A DNA stretch of 64,000 nucleotides from Flabesymbios commensalis. Its lineage: Eukaryota > Annelida > Polychaeta > Terebellida > Flabelligeridae. Below the pieces are notes generated by a model. It made no database searches. It saw nothing but the letters and a program-made list of their open reading frames with translations, and was not told the DNA's origin. The DNA is taken from the NCBI GenBank assembly GCA_964017125.1, contig OZ024912.1, positions 84,712,857 through 84,776,856 of the forward strand. The letters are read 5' to 3'. Every line of letters begins with the position of its first letter. The stretch's first letter is position 1. Positions 21,647-34,800 of the stretch are shown in pieces. The position numbers and the translations under genes are program-made.

Positions 21647-22399
21647 TGACCCCAGACATAGAACCAATGCAATCTTTCTTGGCGGCTGCAAAATATGATT
21701 TTTTGTCAAAACATATGAAAACAGGCGGCCTTACATATTTTAGTTTCTGTAATATCGTCTGTGGGCTGAGCGTAAACGAGGAAAGCGATACATGTTCCAC
21801 GTCAATGAGTATTTCACAGCAGATTAGCGTTACTGTTGATAAACCGGTGTGAGATTTGTCAGAAAGGATTCACACGGAAAGACAACCTTAATATACATCA
21901 GCGTATTCACACCGGAGATAAACTTTATGAATGTAAGACATGTCATAGACGATTTACACACTCATCCAATCTGTTTAAACATTCACTAATTCACACTGGG
22001 GATAAACCTTATGTGTGTGATACTTGTAATAAAGGTTTTATACAGAAAGGACATCTGAGAGTACATCAGCGAATTCACACTGGAGATAGGCCTTATGAAT
22101 GCGAGACATGTCATAAACAATTCACGCAGTCATCTGGTCTTAGTACTCATGCACTAATTTACATTGGTATTAAACCTTATGTGTGTGATACTTGTGGTAA
22201 ATGCTTTATAGAGAAAGGCTACCTTGAAAAACATCAGCGTATTCACACTGGTGATAAACCTTATGTGTGTGAAACTTGTGATAAATGCTTTACACGCAAA
22301 AGCAGCCTGACAAGACATCAGCGTGTACACAGTGAAGATGAACCTATACATGTCAGCTATATAAAGCAGCCTGACAAGACATCAGCGTTTGCACAGTGA
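21647..22399 (+). pseudogene. C2H2 zinc-finger gene 2, frame broken between leader and fingers
   Basis: Paralogue of zinc-finger gene 1. The leader starts at the ATG at 21647 (MTPDIEPMQSFLAAAKYDFL) and runs in frame to 'DKPV', where a TGA closes it at about 21852. The fingers continue in another frame from about 21836 (CEICQKGF). Gene 1 reads DKPFWCEICQ at this point, so a loss of a few bases explains the break. Six fingers follow: CEICQKGF, CKTCHRRF, CDTCNKGF, CETCHKQF (its last His replaced by Tyr), CDTCGKCF and CETCDKCF. The protein then runs into the 64-bp array (SEDEPIHVSYIKQP) and stops after 22 non-finger residues. Either this is a recent pseudogene, or an assembly error or an unseen intron hides an intact frame. 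If functional, the product would be a nuclear DNA-binding protein. Confidence 0.78.
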
Positions 22400-25300
22400 A
22401 GATGAACCTATACATGTCAGCTATATAAAGCAGCCTGACAAGACATCAGCGTGTGCACAGTGAAGATGAACCTATACATGGCAGCTATATAAAGCAGCCT
22501 GACAAGACATCAGCGTGTGCACAGTGAAGATGAACCTATACATGTCAGCTATATAAAGCAGCCTGACACGACATCAGCGTGTGCACAGTGAAGATGAACC
22601 TATACATGTCAGCTATATAAAGCAGCCTGACAAGACATCAGCGTGTGCACAGTGAAGATGAACCTATACATGTCAGCTATATAAAGCAGCCTGACACGAC
22701 ATCAGCGTGTGCACAGTGAAGATGAACCTATACATGTCAGCTATATAAAGCAGCCTGACAAGACATCAGCGTGTGCACAGTGAAGATGAACCTATACATG
22801 TCAGCTATATAAAGCAGCCTGACAAGACATCAGCGTGTCCACCTTGAAGATGAACCTATGCATGTCAGCTTTATAAAGCAGCCTGACACGACATCAGCGT
22901 GTGCACAGTGAAGATGAACCTATACATGTCAGCTATATAAAGCAGTCTGACTAGACATCAGCGTGTGCACAGTGAAGATGAACCTATACATGTCAGCTAT
23001 ATAAAGCAGCCTGACAAGACATCAGCGTGTGCACCCTGAAGATGAACCTATATATGTCAGCTATATAAAGCAGCCTGACACGACATCAGCGTGTCCACCT
23101 TGAAGATGAACCTATACATGTCAGCTTTATAAAGCAGCCTGACACGACATCAGCGTGTGCACAGTGAAGATGAACCTATACATGTCAGCTATATAAAGCA
23201 GCCTGACACGACATCAGCGTGTCCACCTTGAAGATGAACCTATACATGTCAGCTTTATAAAGCAGCCTGACACGACATCAGCGTGTGCACAGTGAAGATG
23301 AACCTATACATGTCAGCTTTATAAAGCAGCCTGACAAGACATCAGCGTGAGCACAGTGAAGATGAACCTATACATGTCAGCTATATAAAGCAGCCTGACA
23401 CGACATCAGCGTGTGCACAGCGAAGATGAACCTATACATGTCAGCTATATAAAGCAGCCTGACACGACATCAGCGTGTGCACAGTGAAGATGAACCTATA
23501 CATGTCAGCTATATAAAGCAGCCTGACAAGACATCAGCGTGTGCACAGTGAAGATGAACCTATACATGTCAGCTATATAAAGCAGCCTGACACGACATCA
23601 GCGTGTGCACAGTGAAGATGAACCTATACATGTCAGCTATATAAAGCAGCCTGACACGACATCAGCGTGTTCACAGTAAAGATGAACCTATACATGTCAG
23701 CTATATAAAGCAGCCTGACACGACATCAGCGTGTCCACCTTGAAGATGAACCTATACATGTCAGCTTTATAAAGCAGCCTGACAAGACATCAGCGTGTTC
23801 ACAGTAAAGATGAACCTATACATGTCAGCTATATAAAGCAGCCTGACACGACATCAGCGTGTGCACCCTGAAGATGAACCTATATATGTCAGCTATATAA
23901 AGCAGCCTGACAAGACATCAGCGTGTTCACAGTAAAGATGAACCTATACATGTCAGCTATATAAAGCAGCCTGACAAGACATCAGCGTGTGCACAGTGAA
24001 GATGAACCTATACATGTCAGCTTTATAAAGCAGCCTGACAAGACATCAGCGTGTGCACCCTGAAGATGAACCTATACATGTCAGCTATATAAAGCAGCCT
24101 GACAAGACATCAGCGTGTCCACAGTAAAGATGAACCTATACATGTCAGCTATATAAAGCAGCCTGACAAGACATCAGCGTGTGCACAGTGAAGATGAACC
24201 TATACATGTCAGCTATATAAAGCAGCCTGGCACGACATCAGCGTGTGCACAGTGAAGATGAACCTATACATGTCAGCTATATAAAGCAGCCTGACTAGAC
24301 ATCAGCGTGTTCACAGTAAAGATGAACCTATACATGTCAGCTATATAAAGCAGCCTGACACGACATCAGCGTGTGCACCCTGAAGATGAACCTATATATG
24401 TCAGCTATATAAAGCAGCCTGACAAGACATCAGCGTGTGCACAGTGAAGATGAACCTATACAAGTCAGCTATATAAGGCAGCCTGACACGACATCAGCGT
24501 GTGCACCCTGAAGATGAACCTATACATGTCAGCTATATAAAGCAGCCTGACAAGACATCAGCGTGTGCACAGTGAAGATGAACCTATACAAGTCAGCTAT
24601 ATAAGGCAGCCTGACACGACATCAGCGTGTGCACCCTGAAGATGAACCTATACATGTCAGCTATATAAAGCAGCCTGACTAGACATCAGCGTGTTCACAG
24701 TAAAGATGAACCTATACATGTCAGCTATATAAAGCAGCCTGACACGACATCAGCGTGTGCACCCTGAAGATGAACCTATATATGTCAGCTATATAAAGCA
24801 GCCTGACAAGACATCAGCGTGTGCACAGTGAAGATGAACCTATACATGTCAGCTATATAAAGCAGCCTGACAAGACATCAGCGTGTCCAGTGAAGATGAA
24901 CCTATACATGTCAGCTATATAAAGCAGCCTGACAAGACATCAGCGTGTGCACAGTGAAGATGAACCTATATATGTCAGCTATATAAAGCAGCCTGACAAG
25001 ACATCAGCGTGTCCACAGTGAAGATGAACCTATATATGTCAGCTATATAAAGCAGCCTGACAAGACATCAGCGTGTCCACAGTGAAGATGAACCTATACA
25101 TGTCAGCTATATAAAGCAGCCTGACAAGACATCAGCGTGTGCACAGTGAAGATGAACCTATACATGGCAGCTATATAAAGCAGCCTGACACGACATCAGC
25201 GTGTGCACAGTGAAGATGAACCTATACATGTCAGCTATATAAAGCAGCCTGACAAGACATCAGCGTGTGCACAGTGAAGATGAACCTATGCATGTCATCT

Positions 25301-26628
25301 ATATAAAGCAGCCTGACAAGACATCAGCGTGTGCACAGTGAAGATGAACCTATACATGTCAGCTATATAAAGCAGCCTGACAAGACATCAGCGTGTGCAC
25401 AGTGAAGATGAACCTATACATGTCAGCTATATAAAGCAGCCTGACAAGACATCAGCGTGTGCACAGTGAAGATGAACCTATACATGTCAGCTATATAAAG
25501 CAGCCTGACAAGACATCAGCGTGTCCACCTTGAAGATGAGCCTATATATGTCAGCTATATAAAGCAGCCTGACAAGACATCAGCGTGTGCACAGTGAAGA
25601 TGAACCTATACATGTCAGCTATATAAAGCAGCCTGACAAGACATCAGCGTGTCCACCCTGAAGATGAACCTATATATGTCAGCTATATAAAGCAGCCTGA
25701 CAAGACATCAGCGTGTGCACAGTGAAGATGAACCTATACATGTCAGCTATATAAAGCAGCCTGACAAGACATCAGCGTGTGCACAGTGAAGATGAACCTA
25801 TACATGTCAGCTATATAAAGCAGCCTGACAAGACATCAGCGTGTGCACAGTGAAGATGAACCTATACATGTCAGCTATATAAAGTAGCCTGACAAGGCAT
25901 CAGCGTGTGCACAGTGAAGATGAACCTATACATGTCAGCTATATAAAGCAGCCTGACACGACATCAGCGTGTGCACAGTGATGATGAACCTATACATGTC
26001 AGCTATATAAAGCAGCCTGACACGACATCAGCGTGTCCACCCTGAAGATGAACCTATACATGTCAGCTATATAAAGCAGCCTGACAAGACATCAGCGTGT
26101 GCACAGTGAAGATGAACCTATACATGTCAGCTATATAAAGCAGCCTGGCACGACATCAGCGTGTGCACAGTGAAGATGAACCTATATATGTCAGCTATAT
26201 AAAGCAGCCTGGCACGACATCAGCGTGTGCACAGTGAAGATGAACCTATACATGTCAGCTATATAAAGCAGCCTGACAAGACATCAGCGTGTGCACAGTG
26301 AAGATGAACCTATACATGTCAGCTATATAAAGCAGCCTGACAAGACATCAGCGTGTGCACAGTGAAGATGAACCTATACATGTCAGCTATATAAAGCAGC
26401 CTGACAAGACATCAGCGTGTGCACAGTGAAGATGAACCTATACATGTCAGCTATATAAAGCAGCCTGACAAGACATCAGCGTGTGCACAGTGAAGATGAA
26501 CCTATACATGTCAGCTATATAAAGCAGCCTGACACGACATCAGCGTGTGCACAGTGAAGATGAACCTATACATGTCAGCTATATAAAGCAGCCTGACAAG
26601 ACATCAGCGTGTCCACCCTGAAGATGTA
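22330..26628 (+). repeat. 64-bp minisatellite derived from the last finger of zinc-finger gene 2
   Basis: About 67 units of 64 bp: 'ctgacaagacatcagcgtgt', 'gcacagtgaagatgaaccta', 'tacatgtcagctatataaag', 'cagc'. The first unit is the coding sequence of the last finger helix and tail (SLTRHQRVHSEDEP). Because 64 is not a multiple of three, the frame closes in the second unit. Variants ('ccaccttg', 'caccctg', 'ttcacagtaaag', 'cacgac' for 'caagac') are interspersed, which suggests repeated exchange of unit blocks. The array ends at 'ccctgaagatgtac' near 26628. Confidence 0.96.
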
Positions 26629-26639
26629 CTTGATACACG

Positions 26640-26705
26640 TCAGCTTTATTTGTATGAAACATGTCATAAACGATCACCCAGTTTGAATGATCTTAAGAAG
26701 TTATA
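26640..26705 (+). pseudogene. Remnant zinc-finger codons beyond the 64-bp array
   Basis: 'ttgtatgaaacatgtcataa' followed by 'acgatcacccagtttgaatg' reads LYETCHKRSPSLNDLKKL and then a stop. It resembles the CETCHKQFTQSSGL-type finger of gene 2 with pieces missing. The 64-bp array therefore expanded inside the original finger region and left this fragment on its far side. Confidence 0.6.
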
Positions 26706-26779
26706 AGAATTTACCATATCTTTTAAACGATGTATGAGATCATCCAATCTGAAATGTTAGGCGTGTTCATAAACAATGG

Positions 26780-27620
26780 AAGCATGTCACCCAAGATTCA
26801 TATAGTCCTCCACTCTGATGAATCAAGTCATCCAAGACTCACTCACTCACCAAGCCTGATGGAATATGTCACCCAGCCTGTTGAATCATGTTATCCAAGA
26901 TTCACTCACTCACCCATTCTGATGAACCATGTCACCCAGTCTGATGAATCATGTCACCCAGTCTGATGAATCCAAGATTCACTCACTCACCCAGTCTGAT
27001 GAATCATGTCATCCAAGATTCACTCACTCACCCAGTATGATGAATCATGTCATCCAATATTCACTCACTCACCCAGTCTGATGAATCATGTCATCCAATA
27101 TTCACTCACTCACCCAGTCTGATGAATCATGTCATCCAAGATTCACTCACTCACCCAGTATGATGAATCATGTCATCCAAGATTCACTCACTCACCCATT
27201 CTGATGAACCATGTCACCCAGTCTGATGAATCATGTCACCCAGTCTGTTGAATCATGTCATCCAGTCTGTTGAATCATGTCATCCAAGATTCACTCACTC
27301 ACCCAGTATGATGAATCATGTCATTCAAGATTCACTCACTCACCCAGTATGATGAATCATGTCATCCAATATTCACTCACTCACCCAGTCTGATGAATCA
27401 TGTCATCCAAGATTCACTCACTCACCCAGTCTGATGAATCATGTCATCCAAGATTCACACACTCACCCAGTATGATGAATCATGTCATCCAATATTCACT
27501 CACTCACCCAGTCTGATTTATCATGTCATCCAAGATTCACTCACTCACCCAGTCTGATGAATCATGTCATCCAAGATTCACACACTCACTCAGTCTGATG
27601 AATCATGTCACCCAGTCTGA
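26780..27620 (+). repeat. 41-bp minisatellite resembling a finger segment
   Basis: About 20 units based on 'catgtcatccaagattcact' and 'cactcacccagtctgatgaat' (41 bp), with shortened units. The unit matches by eye, word for word, the gene 2 finger sequence at 21938-21977 ('catgtcatagacgatttaca', then 'cactcatccaatctgttta') that encodes TCHRRFTHSSNLF. It lies just beyond the remnant finger, so its likely seed is another finger of the same gene. Confidence 0.9.
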
Positions 27621-27621
27621 T

Positions 27622-27666
27622 GAAAATGAAATGAATCGGGCTTTAGGCCACCTTTGTGCACATATT
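27622..27666 (-). mobile_element. SINE 3'-end fragment
   Basis: 'aaaatgaaatgaatcgggct', 'ttaggccacctttgtgcaca' and 'tat' match the 3' end of the dimeric SINE. The rest is absent. It sits exactly at the edge of the 41-bp array. Confidence 0.8.
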
Positions 27667-29035
27667 TCATTTAAAATATTTCACAACCATTGTGATGGTT
27701 TAAGCCTATTTTCCACTAAGTCGTTCACATGTAAAATTATCAACCACATTTTGTCAAAGCTTTGCATTCGCGTAAATTGTTTGGATTTCATATTACACCT
27801 GAATATATAATGTCATAATGGTGGGCGCTAGATAAAAACACTTTCATCATCTGATATGTATACAATATGATTTTAAAAAATGTGTTTTAAGCATCATCCA
27901 TATTAAAATAGCATATGTCCCATTTTAGGATAGAGATATTTCAAGCTGACTGGTTTGATGGATTTATTTGAAGTTGTCATTTTATTCACCTATTTTCATC
28001 CACCAAGCTAGCAATGTTTTTTTGGGATTTACAGGCCTATGCACAGGACATATTTATTTATTCTAAATGGTGCTTCAGGATATACTAAAAAATAATTTCA
28101 TAGTGAATGTTGCTGTATTGGAGTATATATATTAAAAACAACATAAATTGAAATGAGAATAAAAAATAAATCATAACAGTGAGAAAGTCAGCTAGACTAT
28201 CAGATAAAACTAATTCGTAAAAGGAATGTATTCAAATTATGATTCATGTTTGCCTATTTTTAGGTGTAAAACTTTGTAAATGTAATGTTCTTCGCAACCC
28301 ATCTCCCAACATTAGAGCTTCACGTGTAATATTGAATCCAAACATTTTACACGAATGTAAAGCTTTATTTCCATTGGAGCTTCTGAGTAAAATAAATATT
28401 TAACAAAAAAATTATAAACACACTTGACAGTTTTTTATAATGGAATTTGTTTCACTAACAGCCATGAACATGTACTTGCTTCTGAGAAACATGCCTGATA
28501 AATGTCGTAGAGCTAAGAATATTTTTTTACACGATAATCTTCCCTACCTCAGCACCTCAAATACGTTGTTATCAGCAAGAAGCTGTTAATGTCGCTTAGA
28601 AGGTTATTGCATGGGGCCCTTCAATTATGACTCATGGATTACTATAAAAACTAAAATGATTATTTTTTTCTGAGTCTAAAGTAAAGAATGAAACCAGAAA
28701 AGCTGCAGGTAGTGCTATAGATCTGGTGACAATGCAGGTAAACTGACAATGTTACAGTATGTTTGTATGTTTTGTACAGATTAATTTTTATATTGACACT
28801 TGACACCATATTAATTTAACTTTGTTATTTATTTTGCTCATAACTGTATAATATAAAATGTTCTTTGAACGAATGGAGATTTATTATTAAAACAATTAAG
28901 GTCGCTAACACCCATTCATTAATGTCGCGCATTCACACCTATGACGTAATACCTGGTCATGGTTTCTACCTCGTGGTCGTTAATGTTGATGTTTAAATAC
29001 TTACCTGATTGTGGTTCTAAATCTTAATTGCGGAA
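27667..29035. other. Unassigned AT-rich intergenic sequence
   Basis: No gene or repeat was recognised. A short stretch at 28677-28739 is open in one frame and ends 'gacaatgcag' followed by 'gtaaac', which could be a small exon, but nothing supports it beyond the splice-like ends. Confidence 0.35.
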
Positions 29036-30840
29036 AAGCAGTATGCATCTTGAAAAATTTCGATTCGATAAAATTTAAAATGGCCACCTATTGGCCATTA
29101 TTCACCTCACAGGTCTGATATCGGGTAAGTCGTGCTAGACAGCTAAACCATTACTATAGAACAAAATGTGAGATTTTAGGAGAGGATGCATCTTGAAAAA
29201 CTTCGACTTGATCAAATTCAAAATGGCCGCTTATCGGCCATTATTCACTTTCACAAGGCCGATATTTGGTAAACCTTGGTAGATGGCTAGACCATTACTA
29301 TAAACCAAAAGTGAGATTTCAGGAGAGGATGCATTTTGTAAAATTTCGACTTGATCAAATTCAAAATGGCCGCTTATCGGCCATTATTCACTTTCACAAG
29401 GCCGATATTTGGTAAACCTTGGTAGATAGCTAGACCATTACTATAAACCAAAAGTGAGATTTCAGGAGAGGATGCATTTTGTAAAATTTCGACTCGATCA
29501 AATTCAAAATGGCCGCTTAACGGCCATTATTCACTTTCACATGGCCGATATTTGGTAATCCGTGCTACATGGCTAGACCATTACTATAAAACAAAATGTA
29601 TGATTTCAGGAGAGGATAGATCTTGCAAAAATTCAACTCGATCAAATTAAAAATGGCCGCCTATTATTCACTTTCACATGGCCGTTATTTGGTAAACCCG
29701 TGCTAGATGACTAGACCATTACTATAAAAGAAAATGTGAGATTTCAGGAGAGGATGCATCTTGAAAAATTTCTGCTTGATCAAATTTTAAATGGCTGCCT
29801 ATCAGCCATTATTCATTTTCACATGGCCGATATTTGGTAAACCGTGCTAGATGGCTAGGCCATCACTATAAAACAAAATGTGAGTTTTCGGGGGAGGATG
29901 CACCCTAGAAATTTTTAACTCTTACCGGATTAAAAATGGCTGACAATTCGCATTATTTACCTTGATAGTCCTGATATCAAGTAGACCGTGTTAGATAGCT
30001 AGACTATTACTATAAAGCAGAATGTGACGTTTCAGGAGTCGATGCATTTTGAAAAAAATTAGACTCAATTAAATTCAAAATGGCCTTCAATCGGCCTTTA
30101 TTTGCTTTCACATGGCCGTTATTTGGTAAACCGTGCAATATGTAGAACATTATGTACCAAAATGTCTTTGCACAGTGTTAGATGCATATTCCAGGCTATA
30201 GTCATTGATAACAAAGAAATACAGATAAATTAAGTTGAGTGTCATATTTTAATTAGAAAAAAAAACATTTATCTATCTTCTGATAGTTGCCCATCATTCA
30301 AAATGGCCGACTTGACTTTAAAATGCGTAATATCTGGAAAACCACGCCAGATAGCTAGACCATTACGGTAGAACACAATTTGCTGTTTCAGAGAGGGATG
30401 TATGTCCTGAATAAATTTCAATATTTGATCAAATTCAAAATGGGCGAATTGCGGCCATTAGTGTCCTAAATATGGGCAATATCTGGAAAACTGTGCCATA
30501 TAGCATTGACTTTAATATGCAAGATAGCTGGACCATTACTATAAAAAAAACCGACTTGCATCCATAATTGACTTTATTATGGGTATTATCAGAACACCGT
30601 GCCAGTTAGCTAGATCATTACTGTAAAACAAATTGTGCGGCTTCAGGGAGGGATATGCTCTAAAAAATATCAATTCAATCAAATGCAAAATGTGAACATG
30701 TATGCAACCGTTATTGACTTCAATATGCGTAATATCTGGAAATATCTGTCTAACATGAGTGATGCTAGACAAATATTTCCAGTCATTGACTAATTTAAAA
30801 TAAATGGTCATGAGGTATGGTGGAGTCAACATTGTTAATG
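29036..30840. repeat. 143-bp tandem repeat block ('aaaatggccgc' family)
   Basis: Units start near 29043, 29186, 29329, 29472, 29616 and 29754 (spacing 143, 143, 143, 144, 138) and continue with growing divergence to about 30840. The core phrases are 'gatgcatcttgaaaaatttc', 'aaattcaaaatggccgctta', 'gccgatatttggtaaacc' and 'agaccattactataaa'. Related units occur at 57000-58330. There is no coding capacity. Confidence 0.88.
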
Positions 30841-31057
30841 TTATAGTTAAAAGTTATTTTCAAATGATATTCCCCTTTAAACACTGTTAAACGATGATTA
30901 TAGTGACTGAGGTCTAATTCCGTCGCCGACGGGCCTAAAGCTTTCAATTACAAATACACACCATCATATTTCAATTACTCAATCACAATTGTAATTGACC
31001 CCAACCATAGTGGCGATATGGGTGATGCGCAATGCAATTCACATGTTCATGTCTGAT

Positions 31058-31294
31058 ATGTTGTAACATACAGTCAGTAAACGTCTTTGTAGAATCTGAC
31101 GTCTGTTGACGTCAGATTCTTACGTGTAAAGTCGCCCTCCGCACCGAAATAATTAAAAGATTTATAATGGCTGTTTGCCGTAGACCCATAACATAAGTAT
31201 TCAAATGAAGCAGAACGAGCTAACTAAGACAATGATGATGTTTTCAAATTGAAAAAACATTTACAAAAAATACTTCACAGCTTCAAGGGCTAAT
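31058..31294 (-). mobile_element. TTAA-type foldback element, family B, diverged
   Basis: The hairpin 'agaatctgacgtct' / 'gacgtcagattct' at about 31092-31118 is followed by the family-B body ('accgaaataattaaaag', 'agacccataacataagtatt', 'gagctaactaagacaatgat'). The right end reads 'cttcaagggctaa', one base from AAGGGTTAA. Orientation is opposite to the copies at 56.6 and 59.7 kb. Confidence 0.5.
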
Positions 31295-31386
31295 GACTGA
31301 ACACAGATTGTAAATGATTTTTATCAGTGTTTGATTTTGTTGCAGATTAGCGTAAAAACACCTGATGAAATTTTCCCATAATCAGC

Positions 31387-31623
31387 ATGTACGTAGAATT
31401 AATGCACTCTTTCCTGGCAGCTGTGAAATGTGATTTCCTGTCAGATCATATCAAATCAGGCAGCTTGGCGTATTTTAATCTCTCAAATCTCAAGCTGAAA
31501 TCAAAAGAGGACAAAGATGTGACACATTCAACTTTAAGGCTTGGTGAAGAAATATTCCACTTCACTTATGATCAGCCATTTTCTTGTGACAGTCTTGGAA
31601 ATCATCATGGTGTTCACACTTAA
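31387..31623 (+). pseudogene. Zinc-finger locus 3: leader with collapsed fingers
   Basis: The ATG at 31387 gives MYVELMHSFLAAVKCDFLSD followed by HIKSGSLAYFNLS, clearly the leader shared with loci 1 and 2. After a linker (KLKSKEDKDVTHS) the frame reaches YDQPFSCDSLGNHHGVHT and stops. This matches the start of a first finger (DKPF.CE..) joined to a finger end (SL..H..VHT), so the middle of the finger is missing. The next 90 bases (DTTFVCHTGGFHRDKATYAS in one frame) look like further decayed finger sequence. A fragment used as an exon of a longer gene cannot be excluded, but no splice donor is evident. Confidence 0.7.
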
Positions 31624-31804
31624 GATACAACTTTTGTATGTCATACTGGTGGTTTTCATAGAGATAAGGCTACATACGCATCACTTATACTTAATCTTTT
31701 GTCATCAATTATTAATAATGGTCTCAGAGCTCAGTGAATGTTATATGAATTACATATAATATATAATAATTACCCGTAGGCTCTATACATATTTTAATAT
31801 TTTT

Positions 31805-34800
31805 GGTCTATTGTCTCAATACATATACTGCTTTCACTGGGGGTGCTGTTATTGTCTCAATACATGCACTGATTTCACTGGGGATTCTGCTATTGTCTCA
31901 ATACATGTAATGATTTCACTGGAGATGCTGTTATTGTTTTAATACATATACTGATTTCACTGGAAATGCTGTTATTGTCTCAATACATATACTGTTTCCA
32001 CTGGGGGTGCTGTTATTGTCTCAATACATGTACTGCTCTCACTGGAGGTGATGTTATTGTCTCAATACATGTACTGATTTCACTGGAGGTGCTGCTATTG
32101 TCTCAATATAATGTACTGCTTTCACTGGGGATGTTGTTATTGTCTCAATATATGTACTGATTTCACTGGAGGTGCTGCTATTGTCTCAATATATGTAATG
32201 CTTTCACTGGAGGTGCTGTTATTGTTTTAATACATATACTGATTTCACTGGAAATGCTGCTATTGTCTCAATACATATACTGATTTCACTGGAGGTGTTG
32301 TTATTGTTTTAATACATATACTGATTTCATTGGAAATGCTGCTATTGTCTCAATACATATACTGCTTTCACTGGGGGTGCTGTTATTGTTTCAATACATA
32401 TGCTGCTTTCACTGGGGGTGCTGTTATTGTCTCAATACATGTACTGATTTCAGTGGAGATGCTGCTATTGTCTCAATACATATACTGTTTTCACTGGAGG
32501 TGCTGTTATTGTCTCAATACATATACTGATTTCACTGGAGGTGCTGTTATTGTCTCAATACATATACTGCTTTCCCTGGAGGTGCTGTTATTGTCTCAAT
32601 ACATATACTGATTTCACTGGGGGTGCTGCTATTGTTTCAATACATATACTGATTTCACTGGGGGTGCTGTTATTGTCTCAATACATGTACTGCTTTCCCT
32701 GGAGGTGCTGTTATTGTCTCAATACATATACTGCTTTCACTGGGGGTGCTGTTATTGTCTCAATACATGTACTGATTTTACTGGGGGTGCTGTTATTGTC
32801 TCAATACATGTACTGTTTCCACTGGGGGTGCTGTTATTGTCTCAATACATATACTGATTTCATTGGGGGTGCTGTTATTGTCTCAATACATATACTGCTT
32901 TCACTGGAGGTGCTGTTATTGTCTCAATACATGTACTGCTTTCCCTGGAGGTGCTGTTATTGTCTCAATACATATACTGCTTTCACTGGAGGTGCTGTTA
33001 TTGTCTCAATACATGTACTGCTTTCCCTGGAGGTGCTGTTATTGTCTCAATAGATGTACTGCTTTCACTGGAGGTGCTGTTATTGTCTCAATATATGTAC
33101 TGATTTCACTGCAGGTGCTGCTATTGTCTCAATATATGTACTGATTTCACTGGAGGTGCTGTTATTGTTTTACTACATATACTGATTTCACTGGAAATGC
33201 TGCTATTGTCTCAATACATATACTGTTTCCACTGGGGGTGCTGTTATTGTCTCAATACATATATTGTTTCCACTGGGGGTGCTGTTATTGTCTCAATACA
33301 TATGCTGCTTTCACTGGGGGTGCTGTTATTGTCTCAATACATGTACTGCTTTCACTGGGGGTGCTGTTATTGTCTCAATACATATACTGCTTTCACTGGG
33401 GATGCTGTTATTGTCTCAATACATGTACTGCTTTCACTGGGGGTGCTGTTATTGTCTCAATACATATGCTGCTTTCACTGGGGGTGCTGTTATTGTCTCA
33501 ATACATGTACTGCTTTCACTGGGGGTGCTGTTATTGTCTCAATACATATACTGCTTTCACTGGGGATGCTGTTATTGTCTCAATACATGTACTGCTTTCA
33601 CTGGGGGTGCTGTTATTGTCTCAATACATATACTGTTTCCACTGGGGGTGCTGTTATTGTCTCAATACATATACTGCTTTCACTGGGGGTGCTGTTATTG
33701 TCTCAATACATATACTGCTTTCACTGGGGGTGCTGTTATTGTCTCAATACATGTACTGCTTTCACTGGGGGTGCTGTTATTGTCTCAATACATATACTGT
33801 TTCCACTGGGGGTGCTGTTATTGTCTCAATACATATACTGCTTTCACTGGGGATGCTGTTATTGTCTCAATACATGTACTGCTTTCACTGGGGGTGCTGT
33901 TATTGTCTCAATACATATACTGTTTCCACTGGGGGTGCTGTTATTGTCTCAATACATATACTGCTTTCACTGGGGGTGCTGTTATTGTCTCAATACATAT
34001 ACTGCTTTCACTGGGGGTGCTGTTATTGTCTCAATACATGTACTGCTTTCACTGGGGGTGCTGTTATTGTCTCAATACATATACTGTTTCCACTGGGGGT
34101 GCTGTTATTGTCTCAATACATATACTGCTTTCACTGGGGGTGCTGTTATTGTCTCAATACATATACTGCTTTCACTGGGGGTGCTGTTATTGTCTCAATA
34201 CATATACTGCTTTCACTGGGGGTGCTGTTATTGTCTCAATACATATACTGCTTTCACTGGGGGTGCTGTTATTGTCTCAATACATATACTGCTTTCACTG
34301 GGGGTGCTGTTATTGTCTCAATACATGTACTGCTTTCACTGGGGGTGCTGTTATTGTCTCAATACATATACTGTTTCCACTGGGGGTGCTGTTATTGTCT
34401 CAATACATATACTGCTTTCACTGGGGGTGCTGTTATTGTCTCAATACATATACTGCTTTCACTGGGGGTGCTGTTATTGTCTCAATACATATACTGCTTT
34501 CCCTGGAGGTGCTGTTATTGTCTCAATACATATACTGCTTTCACTGGGGGTGCTGTTATTGTCTCAATACATATACTGCTTTCCCTGGAGGTGCTGTTAT
34601 TGTCTCAATACATATACTGTTTCCACTGGGGGTGCTGTTATTGTCTCAATACATATACTGTTTCCACTGGGGGTGCTGTTATTGTCTCAATACATATACT
34701 GCTTTCACTGGGGGTGCTGTTATTGTCTCAATACATATACTGCTTTCACTGGGGGTGCTGTTATTGTCTCAATACATATACTGCTTTCCCTGGAGGTGCT

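Noticed and set aside
28677-28739. Small exon ending 'gacaatgcag/gtaaac'
   Set aside because: Only 63 bases, no homology, weak acceptor, and no partner exon.
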